From positions 19,770,210 to 19,834,209 of the forward strand of contig NC_135568.1 in the NCBI RefSeq assembly GCF_964340395.1: 64,000 nt of DNA, read 5' to 3'. Shown piece by piece: positions 33,390 through 45,664 of this stretch; position 1 is the first letter of the stretch, and every line of letters starts with the position of its first letter. The translations under genes and the position numbers were made by a program. The stretch comes from Glandiceps talaboti. Lineage: Eukaryota; Hemichordata; Enteropneusta; Spengelidae. Under the pieces are notes generated by a model, which was not told the DNA's origin, made no database searches, and saw only the letters and a program-made list of their open reading frames with translations.

Positions 33390-33760
33390 GTAAGTTACTA
33401 TAATTATCACCATGGGTTTCTTACAGAGAAGTTGCACAATGTTGATGGAAGAAAGTCATGAAATTTACATTTTAGATGCAGCATTTTAGCAAAGGTTTTT
33501 GAACCTTAGTTGTAACATTGACTATAGTTTGATAGGGAACCCTGGTAAAACAGCTATGGAATTCTGGGACATTTGACCTACTTCCCAGCTTGACAATGAT
33601 GTATAGAATGTTGCAGGCAAACCTAAGTAAGTTTACTGACCTCAAAAAAGATTTTTTGACAAGTTTATGATGAAGCACTATATACTATCCATTTGACACA
33701 CCTGTAACGTTATCAAATTGGCTAAAGTAAAGTGCTAAAATGTGTTTAATTTCTGTTTAG

Positions 33761-33956
33761 ATACACACATTTGCTGGAGATAGCCAATAAAAGAAAACGT
33801 TGTCTGGAAGATTCATTGACTCAACACATGCTGAGACGTGAAGCTGGTGATCTCTTGGCAGCCAACAAGACCAGACTGACAGAAATTAATGAAATGACTA
33901 CCGCCATCCAAGTTGAAAGGAGTCAAGAAGTACAGAGTGTAGCTGCTCATATCCAG
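33761..33956 (+). CDS. SPTAN1-like: Alpha-spectrin exon: repeat 9/10, copy 3, with 36-codon in-frame deletion
   Basis: This 196-bp exon has the usual ttctgtttag acceptor and ATCCAG|gttagg donor. It reads YTHLLEIANKRKRCLEDS, then REAGDLLAANKTRLTEINEM, and ends SVAAHIQ. Compared with copies 1 and 2, the stretch from the end of DLL (helix A Trp, MNDKEAI, the A/B loop) to KDL of helix B is gone, 108 bp, leaving the frame open. A three-helix repeat cannot form from what is left. It follows the SH3 second-half exon in normal order. Confidence 0.82.
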
Positions 33957-34000
33957 GTTAGGATGTGTTCTATGCTATGATTAATTGAGTTGGGTCTTAA

Positions 34001-34340
34001 AGTGGCCATATGGATGAGAATTGGGGTATTTGTTTTGGATTTTTAATTTATAAAACAATTTTATCATGGCTTCCTACTTGAAAAATCAGTATGAAACAAC
34101 ATATGCCAAGTCCTTGTTTGTAACTCAATAAATGGCAAAAGACCGGTAAGTATGAAAAATGTTTGATATTGTACGTACAATAACAAACTTTGTGACACGT
34201 TTTTTTAAATAGATATTTGCAGTATATTGAATTACAAACACAGCATCCACCTAAGTTGTTTCACTTTGACTTTTCAAGTATGAAGCCATGATAAAATTAT
34301 ATTATAAATTTCAAATCCATTTCTCATTCAAATGGCCACT
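34001..34340. mobile_element. Hairpin MITE, 340 bp
   Basis: The ends AGTGGCCATATGGATGAGAA and the inverted CTCATTCAAATGGCCACT pair. Further in, TTTTATCATGGCTTCCTACT pairs with AGTATGAAGCCATGATAAAA, so most of the element folds back. It sits where the equivalent introns after 27488 and 30776 read TTAAACCCCAATGTTTGAAT, so those serve as approximate empty sites. About 8 bp of target (ACCCCAAT) are missing, so the target duplication is not clean. Confidence 0.6.
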
Positions 34341-35073
34341 GTTTGAATTCTACATAAATGAATGAAATTTTGTAAAGCAGGGATTTTAACGATTGGGAAT
34401 ATAGTTATAAAGTTTGAGCATGATATAAAACTCTGGATAAATTCTGTATTTTCATAAGATTTAAGTTTAAGACTCTTTAGTCCCTGGTCACATGATCTTG
34501 TGATGACGTAGGGATAAAATGTCTTTAGAAGATTGTTGCTGTTGTGGCCCTCTCACTGTTACTGCTGAGTATTGGGGTCCAGATCGTTCTGTAATAGAAG
34601 CATCTGACTGGACTGGAATAATATGAGAAGAGAACTTTGAATCAAATCTAAATTTCACAATTTAAATTGTTTATTTAGCATTCATGTAAGAATAAATTAT
34701 ACCATGCATGAACCAAACTAAACCAAAAATATGGATTATATGGTCATTCTATGTCAAGACAACATGTGTCTGTGTCATCGGTTCTGTTGTGTTAAAAATT
34801 GCCCTTACTTTCCCCAATCTTACTGGATATGGTACTTCATTGTAGAATCATTATTCCCAACATATTTCTTCATTCAGCCGGAAACTATTCGTGACCTCTA
34901 AGGGTAGTCACTCCTCAAGTGACTCATCATGACAAGGGCCCCTTAGGTTACTTGTATTTTCCTTGGCTGAACGAAGAAAAATATTTGGGAATTATATATA
35001 AGTTTACAAATGATACTCTGGTGTTTCTGTCAGCAAGAAACCCATAAGATATTTTATATGTTTATGTTGATAG

Positions 35074-35225
35074 GACCACTGGAACGTTGAAGTAAATGAT
35101 CAAGGTTTTGTACCAGCAACTGAGAAGATAGATTCAGTGCAGTCCTCATCCCAGGGTAACTTGGCTGATGAAGTCAATAGTATTGCCAACAGACAGAGAC
35201 AGAGACAGAGACAGATCGAAGATCA
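35074..35225 (+). CDS. SPTAN1-like: Alpha-spectrin SH3 second-half exon, copy 2
   Basis: This 152-bp exon differs from copy 1 by a few bases: DHWNVEV for DQWNVEV, and IANRQ for IANIQ in the Arg-Gln run. The position of the groove Trp is again not Trp. It belongs to a roughly 1.83-kb duplication of 32760-33960. Phases are unchanged and it splices in order to 35601. Confidence 0.84.
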
Positions 35226-35600
35226 GTAAGTTACTATAATTATCACCATGGGTTTCTTACAGAGAAGTTGCACAATGTTGATGGAAGAAAGTCATGAAAT
35301 TTACATTTTAGATGCAGCATTTTAGCAAAGATTTTTGAACCTTTGTAACATTGACTATAGTTTGATAGGGAACCCTGGTAAAACAGCTATGGAATTCTGG
35401 GACATTTGACCTACTTCCCAGCTTGACAATGATGTATAGAATGTTGCAGGCAAACCTAAGTAAGTTTACTGACCTCAAAAAAGATTTTTTGACAAGTTTG
35501 TGATGAAGCACTATATACATTGTACTATCCATTCGACACACCTGTAACGTTATCAAATTGGCTAAAGTAAAGTGCTAAAATGTGTTTAATTTCTGTTTAG

Positions 35601-35796
35601 ATACACACATTTGCTGGAGATAGCCAATAAAAGAAAACGTTGTCTGGAAGATTCATGGACTCAACACATGCTGAGACGTGAAGCTGGTGATCTCTTGGCA
35701 GCCAACAAGACCAGACTGACAGAAATTAATGAAATGACTACCGCCATACAAGTTGAAAGAAGTCAAGAAGTACAGAGTGTGGCTGCTCATATCCAG
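35601..35796 (+). CDS. SPTAN1-like: Alpha-spectrin exon: repeat 9/10, copy 4, same deletion
   Basis: 196 bp, nearly identical to 33761-33956, with EDSWTQHM for EDSLTQHM. It carries the same 36-codon deletion, so the deletion predates this duplication. Shortly after the donor the intron breaks off (35815) into the tail of a repeat-11 exon, so no further spectrin exon follows in order. Confidence 0.82.
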
Positions 35797-35814
35797 GTTA
35801 GGATGTGTTCTATA

Positions 35815-35830
35815 GGTTCAGAGATGTGTA
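35815..35830 (+). pseudogene. SPTAN1-like: 3' tail of the repeat-11 exon fused downstream of copy 4
   Basis: GGTTCAGAGATGT|gtaagttt matches the last bases and donor of 31675-31901 (GTTCAGAGAAGT|gtaagttt). The following ~180 bp match the intron at 31902-32085. Confidence 0.6.
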
Positions 35831-36009
35831 AGTTTATCTATGTAACATTCTGAAATACTTCACTTTACTTTTTTTTGTAGCATAGTATTATGTTACATAG
35901 AGACGCTCATTAGACAAAAGTTTATGATCTGTAATCATTTTAATATTTCATATCATTCATAGAATATTCGCATAAGTCAAATCTATACAATTTTGTATGA
36001 TCATGACCT

Positions 36010-38439
36010 TGCGAGACACATTAGTCGGTTTTTTGAGGACATATTTGTCGTTTTTTTATGGTATTTGGTAAATTGGCTACAAACTAACTTCACAATTGCA
36101 AGTCAAAACTACGAGAGTCAATCTAAGTATGGTACTTCCATTGACCTCACTGTACTAACAAGTACATGATTTCTCATGTTCAAAATAGATTTTCAATGAT
36201 TTGCTATCCATACCCTCTGAAAATATGAATGGCTAAAGCTGTTTGATGATGTATCTAATCTTGTCCTATTTACGAAATCTAACTGTATTTGCCAAAAACA
36301 ATTGGCCTAGACTTGTTGCGACAGCAGTCGCCAACTTACAATCACACGATATGTACTCCAACGAGTTGTGCCGAAGATGTGTGTACTACTGTGCAGTAGT
36401 GATATACCAATCGATTCAAGTTTCTGTGTGGTGGTAAATTTGTTTGTTAACAATGTCTGTTGATATCAATTTCTTTGAGTGTTCAGCGTAGCATTGTGGC
36501 ATGCAATCATCACTGATGAAATCGACACAGTGTAGTTAGTATCTATTGTTTTTCGACTACCTAGCCTAGTTATATATCATCCCATTCTGGTAGAGGTTTG
36601 ACACATCTCATGTGTGAATGGTTTTCTACACTATATAATCTCGAGTGTGCCATATTGATAATCTAAACATTTACTAGAGGGTCTTACAATGTCAGAATGC
36701 CAAATACATTTGAGGTGTTGTTTAGTTCTTTCAAAACACTACAAATACGCGAAAAACATCATAATTCACATTTTTCCATCCTTTTTTAAAAGCTTTGGTG
36801 GTACTTTGTTAATCATGGCAATGGAGTGCAACATTTTTTGGTTGATAAAACATGATTTAAAAAAACTTCTGGTCTTTTGACATAGCATGGAGAGTTAAAT
36901 TTGTGAACATGATGACTCTATTCAGTCAAAATGACAGGGTTGAGTAGGCAAGTGGATAAAACTTTGAGAAATAGACCATGGTTTATAGGTGGATGTACCA
37001 GGTTACAGAACACCTGGTGTTCAAGTATGCAGTGAATATATCATTAGACAACCACTCTGCTGACAAAATTGTGTTCCCAGCCCGACCTGTCTTAGAATTA
37101 AACCAATTCATATATACTCAGACAATTTGACAACGTGTATGATATTATATGCATATCAGTTATTTCCCCGTTTATGGCCAAAACAAATCTCTTCTTACGT
37201 CAACAGTGCTCAAACTGAAGTTACATTACCAAAACTTCATCCTGGACTATTTTGCATCTGAGGCTTTCAAAAATCCTTATTGTGTAATCCTGCATCAAAA
37301 AACATGTATTGGAAAAACAGTTCACAGGAAATTAATTTATAATACTTTGACTGGCAATAATATACTACATTTTATTTGCCACCAATTGAGTATAACATTC
37401 ACAATTTACTGGGAAGTGTGGTTTCTTTACAATGATGAAGGGAAACACATCGTGTGTGCCTCATGTCTATAATGTATGTATACATTGTGACTGTCTAGTA
37501 ACTACCTCTTGCTGTCCATGAATTTGTGTTTTTTGGGGACAATAAGTGCTCCATACAATCGATACTCAAAGAATATGTGTAGTGGTGTGGCTTACAATCA
37601 CCATCACTAAGGGTATAGGATACTGCCATTAAAAGAGCTAAATATGTTGAAGAGCTAAACCTGTTTTTCTGAAAGTCATCGGTTCAGATTTATATGTGCA
37701 ATCAGTAACATACATGTAAATGACAAATATGAGTTTCATTACACATCAACAATTTATGAAATATCACTTTAAAAATGCCAACAAGTTCTGAAGACACAAG
37801 TACAATAAATGAATGATTTACAGAAAATAGAATAATGGTAAAATTCAACAATGGTAAGTTGCGCCTTATAAGTTATGGGGTCAACAATTTTCCATTGTGA
37901 CTTCTTCTCCATTGTAAGAAAAGTATCATCATCTATCAGCTATGATGACCTACAGCATTATGTACCAAGTCTACCACCTATAAAGATGAATATAATAAAG
38001 TAATCTATTTGATCTTAAAATAATTTCATAAATTCAAAACTTAATATTAATTATAATCATTTGACTCTAGACTGTTCCTGTCAGTATGCACACCTACAGC
38101 TTATATTTTTAGAATCATATTATTACAATAAATGTTGCAATTTGTCTTTGAGCTAATTGTCAAAACAGTCAACAATGAAATATCCAATTGCAATATTACA
38201 CAAAACGCTTTGAATGAAGTAACTTCTGATAATGTTTGATGAACTTCAGGTTTAAGTTTTCATAATTCCACTACAAATTTGGGGTACTTAACATAATGTA
38301 GCAAGTCCACGTTTGTGGCATAATTCCACAAACACAAATCAACAACAAAAGTCGCAAATTAATGCAAGATTGGAAAAGTCATGATGAGAACCTTGACTCG
38401 TTCTGTTGTGAACTTACAACAGTTTATATAGCGTGTGGT
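36010..38439. other. No gene recognised downstream of the spectrin array
   Basis: No spectrin exon for repeats 12 onward was found. Open frames at 36243-36437, 36689-36880 and 37149-37472 show no known domain. A copy of one of the dispersed families was not evident. Confidence 0.45.
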
Positions 38440-39045
38440 GTCTAGTTTGGAAATTGTTCAAAGGAAAATGATTGCCTCACAGGTGTATGATTTGGGTAAA
38501 AAAATGTGGGTTTTTTTGGTTAGAAAAAATTAAAATGTAAACCTACTGGGGGCAGATCAGTCTGAAATTGGGTGGGAACTTTCTTCGAGGGGTTTATAGT
38601 AAAAAGAATTTCATTATATGATGCTCCTAATAGTGATATGCAAATTAGGTATACAAATATGAACTATTTGGTCAAAAATCTTTAATTCCGAAAGGACTTT
38701 GCTGATTTGTCTGTAATTTCACAGGGATGTTTCTTGGAATGTACAGATCAGTGAATATTAATCACATGATGATGCCATGAGTGATATGCAGATTATGGTT
38801 AAATACATAAATAAATAAACATTCAAAACATGTATGTAAATGGGACTATTAAACAGCAAGAGCACGCCTATAGCAACAGTCAAATGATCACATGTATTGC
38901 AAAGATATTATCAGAGATTCATAGGCAGGTGAATGAACATTCAAAAAATGTATGCAAATATGTCTAGCAACATGACCACTCCCATACCAACAGTTAAATG
39001 ATTGTGTATATTGCAAATGTAACAACAGGGCTGGATGGATAGGTA
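38440..39045 (+). mobile_element. U-family repeat, cores and tail
   Basis: GTGTCTAGTTTGGAAATTGT, TGATATGCAAATTAGG and CAGATCAGTCTGAAATTGGG core motifs are followed by tail units (AAACATTCAAAACATGTATG, CTATAGCAACAGTCAAATGA). The head and microsatellite are missing. Confidence 0.6.
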
Positions 39046-40142
39046 ACTGTGATGACTTCTATTCATTATCTGTACCAAAAGTGGCATCTTGACCTTATTT
39101 GAACCATAAATCGTACAGATTCAAATTTGATGTGTAGTTAGGAAATTACTTAGACTTGTATGTAACACAGTGTGCATACACGTGTGGGTTCTATTGCTGT
39201 GAATATATTGGTACAGTACCTGATAGCATCCATAAGGGTTGTAAAATATAAAACTCTTCAGTTTAATTTTTATTGATTGTAATTTGTTTCATATGACTAC
39301 TGACAGGCAATGTAGACTCACTGATCTATTTTTTTGTTTTTGTGTGGAGAATGGGTTTATTATGGGTTTTTTTTTGTGTTCTGAGCAAGTCATAACAATG
39401 GGATCACAGCCTCTTACAGTATCAAATCCTGAAAAAGAGAAAGAGCAAAAAATTATACCAAAACTACCAAAAGAGTGTGGATAGTGACAATATTATATTT
39501 TTGCTCAAACTATAGATAAATATAGTAATTATATGAACTTTGATGTCATTTTTGCCCTGATTGGCATGTACCGGTATGTAGTCTAAACGATTATTGCAAG
39601 TGTGAACTATAGTGATTTCAATCTGCCATTTGTCATGGAATTATGCCTTGAAACAACAAAAATCTAACAAAAACAAGAAATATATGAAGTGAAAGTTCAA
39701 GAAATCCAAATTTTTAAATATAGTGACCATGATTGTGTAAATCATACAGAGGTGAATTTACCAAAAGTTGAGGTAGCACACATGGAACAGATTATGTGAA
39801 AGTCACGAAAACAATATTCTATTCATGTTCAAATTTTACAAAACAATATACTTAACGTCATAAAAATGACAGTTGATAATCTAAAATGCTGTAACGACTG
39901 ATAATATTTCTAAAGCGAAAACAAAACAAAACATATCAGGCTCTCCAATGGTCAGTGAGTGGAATGCAGGCATCTCAGATTTGAAGGGAAATCTCATTAA
40001 CATTAAAATTTGTACCCAAGTTAATTAACTGAATAACTTTGCCATAAACACACAAGTTGGGGACTTAATATCTTTGGGACTATGTCTTCAATTGTTTGAA
40101 ATGTTATTGCTATACAAGTCAGAAGAATAAACAGATTTTGAT
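39046..40142. other. No gene recognised
   Basis: The open frame at 39284-39484 has no splice context or similarity I recognise; the rest is AT-rich. Confidence 0.45.
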
Positions 40143-41672
40143 ACTAAAATAAAGTTACTGTATAAATAGTATTTCATGTTGTCATAAACAGCTAAAATAA
40201 AGTTACTGTATAAATAGTATTTCATAATGTCATAAACAGCTAAAATAAAGTTACTGTATAAATAGTATTTCATATTGTCATAAACAGCTAAAATAAAGTT
40301 ACTGTATAAAAAGTATTTCATATTGTCATAAACAGCTAAAATAAAGTTACTGTACAAATAGTATTTCATAATGTCATAAACAGCTAAAATAAAGTTACTG
40401 TATAAATAGTATTTCATATTGTCATAAACAGCTAAAATAAAGTTACTGTATAAATAGTATTTCATATTGTCATAAACAGCTAAAATAAAGTTACTGTATA
40501 AATAGTATTTCATATTGTCATAAACAGCTTAAATAAAGTTACTGTATAAATAGTATTTCATATTGTCATAAACAGCTAAAATAAAGTTACTGTATAAATA
40601 GTATTTCATATTGTCATAAACAGCTAAAATAAAGTTACTGTATAAATAGTATTTCATATTGTCATAAACAGCTAAAATAAAGTTACTGTACAAATAGTAT
40701 TTCATAATGTCATAAACAGCTAAAATAAAGTTACTGTATAAATAGTATTTCATAATATCATAAACAGCTAAAATAAAGTTACTGTATAAATAGTATTTCA
40801 TATTGTCATAAACAGCTAAAATAAAGTTACTGTACAAATAGTATTTCATATTGTCATGAACAGCTAAAATAAAGTTACTGTATAAATAGTATTTCATATT
40901 GTCATAAACAGCTAAAATAAAGTTACTGTACAAATAGTATTCCATGTCATAAACAGCTAAAATAAAGTTACTGTATAAATAGTATTTCATATTGTCATGA
41001 ACAGCTAAAATAAAGTTACTGTATAAATAGTATTTCATATTGTCATAAACAGCTAAAATAAAGTTACTGTATAAATAGTATTCCATGTCATAAACAGCTA
41101 AAATAAAGTTACTGTATAAATAGTATTTCATATTGTCATGAACAGCTAAAATAAAGTTACTGTATAAATAGTTTTTCATATTGTCATAAACAGCTAAAAT
41201 AAAGTTACTGTACAAATAGTATTCCATGCCATAAACAGCTAAAATAAAGTTACTGTATAAATAGTATTTCATATTGTCATAAACAGCTAAAATAAAGTTA
41301 CTGTATAAATAGTATTTCATATTGTCATAAACAGCTAAAATAAAGTTACTGTACAAATAGTATTTCATATTGTCATAAACAGCTAAAATAAAGTTACTGT
41401 ATAAATAGTATTTCATAATGTCATAAACAGCTAAAATAAAGTTACTGTATAAATAGTATTTCATATTGTCATAAACAGCTAAAATAAAGTTACTGTATAA
41501 ATAGTATTTCATATTGTCATAAACAGCTAAAATAAAGTTACTGTACAAATAGTATTTCATATTGTCATAAACAGCTAAAATAAAGTTACTGTACAAATAG
41601 TATTTCATATTGTCATGAACAGCTAAAATAAAGTTACTGTACAAATAGTGTTTCATATTGTCATGAACAGCT
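40143..41672 (-). repeat. 48-bp minisatellite, about 32 units, with open minus-strand frame
   Basis: The unit is AAAATAAAGTTACTGTATAA, then ATAGTATTTCATATTGTCAT and AAACAGCT. Read on the minus strand it is 16 codons (M-K-Y-Y-L-Y-S-N-F-I-L-A-V-Y-D-N). The frame is open for 375 codons (40529-41656) and 141 codons (40088-40513), parted by a single A-to-T change near 40528 that makes a stop. Three units are 3 bp shorter, keeping frame. There is no promoter, Kozak or splice evidence. A 48-bp period gives an open frame by chance if one unit lacks stops. Each unit also carries AATAAA on the plus strand. Confidence 0.9.
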
Positions 41673-41803
41673 AGATATGTTTATCTGTCAAAGTAACCCT
41701 ATTTGACTGTATTCTTTGGAAATGCATGTGAACATGTACAAAATGAGTACCGTAGTCATTACATATATGATTATACCAGAGGTAATAGAGTTGGAACGTA
41801 CCC

Positions 41804-41939
<136 letters not shown>

Positions 41940-42226
41940 CTGCAATGAAACTATTTAGATAAAAACTTTGACTTATTCTAAGCACAGATGACTCATGACT
42001 GTAAATTACTTGCATACCAAGTATACAGAGAATTATGAACAGCTAAAACTTTGATTCAAGTGGCCAGAATTGCTAATTCAGAACTAGACCAGAGAATAAT
42101 CATTGCCTTTCAAATCTAGCAATCATGCTGGTTTTAAAATCTGTTGTCTCGTCTCATCTGTTATAGAACAGAAACAACAATTAGCTTTTTAAACAATTAT
42201 TCCTTTTTAGCACACCTGAACTGATA

Positions 42227-42228
<2 letters not shown>

Positions 42229-42276
<48 letters not shown>
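42229..42276. repeat. (GT)n microsatellite
   Basis: Uninterrupted GT run at the U-family microsatellite position. Confidence 0.95.
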
Positions 42277-42280
<4 letters not shown>

Positions 42281-42686
42281 AACTCAAAGTAAAACACTGC
42301 AGAAAAAATTGCCATGATGTTTGGTTGGTATATTACCTTGGGTGTCTAGTTGGGAAAATGTTGAAATCAAAATGATCTTACCACCGATGTGTGATTTGTG
42401 TCAAAAAATGTGATTTTTGGTCAAAAAAACTTTAATTCCAAAACTACTTAGCAGATTGGGATGAAATTTGATGGGGATGCATGGAGGGGGGGGGGGGGGG
42501 GGATAGATGATGAATTATTAAGTGTACAATGATCTCATCAGTGATATGCAAAGTAGGTGTGAAAATGGGAATTTTGGTCAAAAATGAAACAGAAATTTGG
42601 TACCATGTTTCCAGAGGTGTTATTCTGCAGATTTGGTTTTAAAATTTTTGACGCAGTTGGCCCTAGCGAACATGACCACACCTTAA

Positions 42687-43641
42687 GGTAGACGGGGAAG
42701 AACCGCTGCCGATTGCAGGCCCTTAGATCTGTAACAATTACTAACATACATTGTTGAGTTCACATGCCACTCATATGGAAATTTGCCGTTTAATTTTCAT
42801 GAAACTTCGAATACAGACTTAAAAATACCTAGTGAATCGATGTATGAAAAAATAATTGCTTGGTAGAAGCGATTTTCTTTACAAAAACGTCAAATTTGGT
42901 CAAGATTTTGGGAAAAAATCGGTGAAAATTTCGGCGAGCGTTTCCTGTAAATGTATTTGCCGTACACCCTGAACTATGACCTAGACACATTCAAAACAAC
43001 ATACTCTATCGATGTTTTATAGAAACTAGGTTAATTTCCAATTAATTCTTAGTAAAAACTATGAAAATGGTGCATTTTTGAGTCCAAAGATGTAATTTTC
43101 AAGTCCCAGGCGAAATCACGTAAATCTGTAACGAGTGATCCGATTGAAAAGCGAGTGCCAAACATCGATAGGTCAGAGTCTGAAGAATTACCATAGAACT
43201 ACGTTATCATCCGGGTACTTCCCGCTAACACGCAAAGTTGGGTCAAAGGATTAGTCCGAACGTAAAAAAATCTTGCCGAACGAAGCCGAAGATGACGTTT
43301 TTAATAAATATTCATGAGATGTTACGGGTGGCGCCATGATAATGGAGTGGAATGCGGAAGTAGGTCTCTGCATAACGGATCGCCCGATAGTGCATTGGTT
43401 GTGACATCGCGGGTATTTTGAAACATTAGTGCAGTATTTAAGAATTTTTTTTGTCAGGAATGACAATTCTTGAGTATATTTTGGTAAAGGAGCATGAATA
43501 TTGGACTATAATGTTCCTCCTCTTTGACTGGCCGTGGTGGGACGTGAGCATGGACATATGCAAATAAGTTCAAAGTCCAAAACACTTCGTGCTGTGTCGG
43601 ATTACGTCGTAAATAGTCAAGGCGATTCTTCCCCGTGTACC
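42687..43641. mobile_element. Non-autonomous TTAA-type (piggyBac-like) element, 955 bp
   Basis: The inverted ends are GGTAGACGGGGAAGAACCGC and, reversed from the right, GGTACACGGGGAAGAATCGC. TTAA flanks both sides (42683-42686, 43642-43645), the hallmark of piggyBac-type insertion. It splits a U-family copy, and the uninterrupted U copies give the empty site. No transposase was recognised. The interior is GC-richer and has several TCG/CGA words. Confidence 0.75.
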
Positions 43642-44300
43642 TTAACCAACAACCAATTCCAGAATATTTTGCTTAAATAACATCATCTGGTTGGTGAGTA
43701 AACATTCAAAAATGTATGCAAATATCCCTAGCAACCATGAGTATGCCCATAGCAGCAGGCAAAAGATTGTGTGTTTCACAAAGATAACTACAGGGATTCT
43801 TAAACAAGTAGACAAAGTTTGGAAAAAGTGTATGGAAATATGCCTAGCAACAAGACCACACCCTTAGAAACAGCCAAATTATTGCATATATTGCAAAGAT
43901 AACAGGGATTAATGTTCAAGTGAATAAATATTCAAAAAAATGTATGTACATTTGCCAAGGAACAAGATCACACCCATAGCAACAGCCAAATGATTATGCA
44001 TAGTGCAAAGATAACAGGGATTAATAGACAAGTGAGTAAACATTCAAAAAATGTATGCAAATATACCTAGCAACAAGACCATGCCAAGTGAATGAACATT
44101 TAAAAATGTGTGCAAATATGTCTAGCAACATGTCCACACCCATAGAAACAGCCAAATGATTGCATATATTGCAAAGATAACAACAGGGCTGGATAGGCAA
44201 CTGGATAATCATTCAGCAAATGAACACCTATACCAAGCATTGATGATCATGTATTTTTTTTTAATGTACAGTTGTGCTACAATACCATTGGCGCTATTTT

Positions 44301-44839
44301 GTGACAACATACATGTAATAACTCCTTCAAAGTGTATGAAATGTGTTATAGCTTATAGACCCTTCAATCTAGCAATGACCTCCTGGTATAGTGTGTTAGC
44401 AAGTCTAATACATGTATGACAATTATCCATACACAGATCATCATTAGTTTTGAGTAGATTCTTTGTGTAGCTATATGGTTTGTCAACATCAACATGTTCC
44501 TGGTCCTATTATCCCATAATATTCTTTACCTTGAAATTCCAATTGTTGTTTGGACTGTTGACTCTGGCTAATGTAACAATTGCAAATTATCCAAAGCACT
44601 AAGATCTCAACACACTCAACACCTGAACTGATATAATTGAAATGAGAAAATGATTGCAAAATGAAACACATAGGCATGCCTTCAATCATAGAATATTTCA
44701 GCAATCTCCTGGCAGAGATTAAACATATACTTAATATAACAAGAAATGAACTACATGTACAACAAATGTATCTTGCAATAATTTCAAAGAAAACTACACA
44801 GTTGTAAATAAATGTTCTCCTCAAATACACACACATTAT
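44301..44839. other. No gene recognised
   Basis: The minus-strand open frame at 44489-44836 has no recognisable domain. Confidence 0.45.
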
Positions 44840-44840
44840 T

Positions 44841-44883
<43 letters not shown>

Positions 44884-44884
44884 G
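44840..44884. repeat. (GATA)n microsatellite
   Basis: About eleven tandem GATA units. Confidence 0.95.
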
Positions 44885-45589
44885 ACATATCTTGGTATTT
44901 CAATTCTTCATGTAATTTAATACTCATAAAATTCAGTGGCAAACATGTTCAGGAAAAAAAATATTATTTTATAATATTATATCATAACAATTTAGTTCAC
45001 ATTTACTTTGATCTGCAATGGGATGGATGTTTGAAATGAATGAATGTAACCTGACTTTGAACATACAAACACATTCAAGTATCAGAAATGCATACTTGAC
45101 AATCACATACATTTGTGATAACAACTTTTACAATAAATACAATAACAATTTGACAGACTAAATTATATATAAGAAAATCAAGAATACATGGTAGTCTAAT
45201 AGCTTCAAAAATCATTTCTGGCTCTTTAGTATTGTACAAATGACAATAACATATGGAAATAAGTAGTGACATATTCATTGATATTTATCTTGATAATGTC
45301 GAGACAAATTTAACCTATAAACTTGATTACACAGTGATTTTGGTGATTTGTCTCTCCAATTGGCAGCATGAAATTTTATAGCTGAAGGGCATATACACTA
45401 GTACTCCTCAAACAATGAAACAGCAAGATATTGAAGGGAAGACCATTAATTAGGATTTGTGTAATATGATCATGTTTTCCATCACTGTTATAAGTTGGGT
45501 GACTGAGTTATGTGCTTTTCTGAAGAGATTTGTACAGGTTTTAGCTCAACTAAACACTCAGGATCAGTCGTACTTATGGCATGATGCAG
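44885..45589. other. No gene recognised
   Basis: AT-rich with no supported feature. Confidence 0.45.
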
Positions 45590-45619
45590 TGTCTGACCGT
45601 GCGTGTGTCTGTGTCTATG

Positions 45620-45621
45620 TA

Positions 45622-45662
<41 letters not shown>
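45620..45662. repeat. (GT)n microsatellite
   Basis: GT run following TATGTATGTG. Confidence 0.95.

Positions 45663-45664
<2 letters not shown>

Larger units (their letters stand above)
42205..44300 (+). mobile_element. U-family element split by a TTAA-type insertion
   Basis: The head TTTTTAGCACACCTGAACTG and a (GT)n tract (42229-42276) are followed by AACTCAAAGTAAAACACTGC. One or two cores and a poly(G) run at 42485-42502 come next. After the insert at 42687-43641, tail units resume at AACATCATCTGGTTGGTGAG and continue to ACAGTTGTGCTACAATACCA. The junctions rejoin at TTAA as in other copies (CCCTTAGCAACAACCAAA). Confidence 0.65.

Noticed and set aside
37149-37472. 107-codon plus-strand frame
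   Set aside because: No recognisable domain; length is within chance expectation for the region.
39284-39484. Possible exon (LTVSNPEKEKEQKIIPKLPK)
   Set aside because: Lys/Glu-rich but with no splice partner, domain or neighbouring coding sequence.
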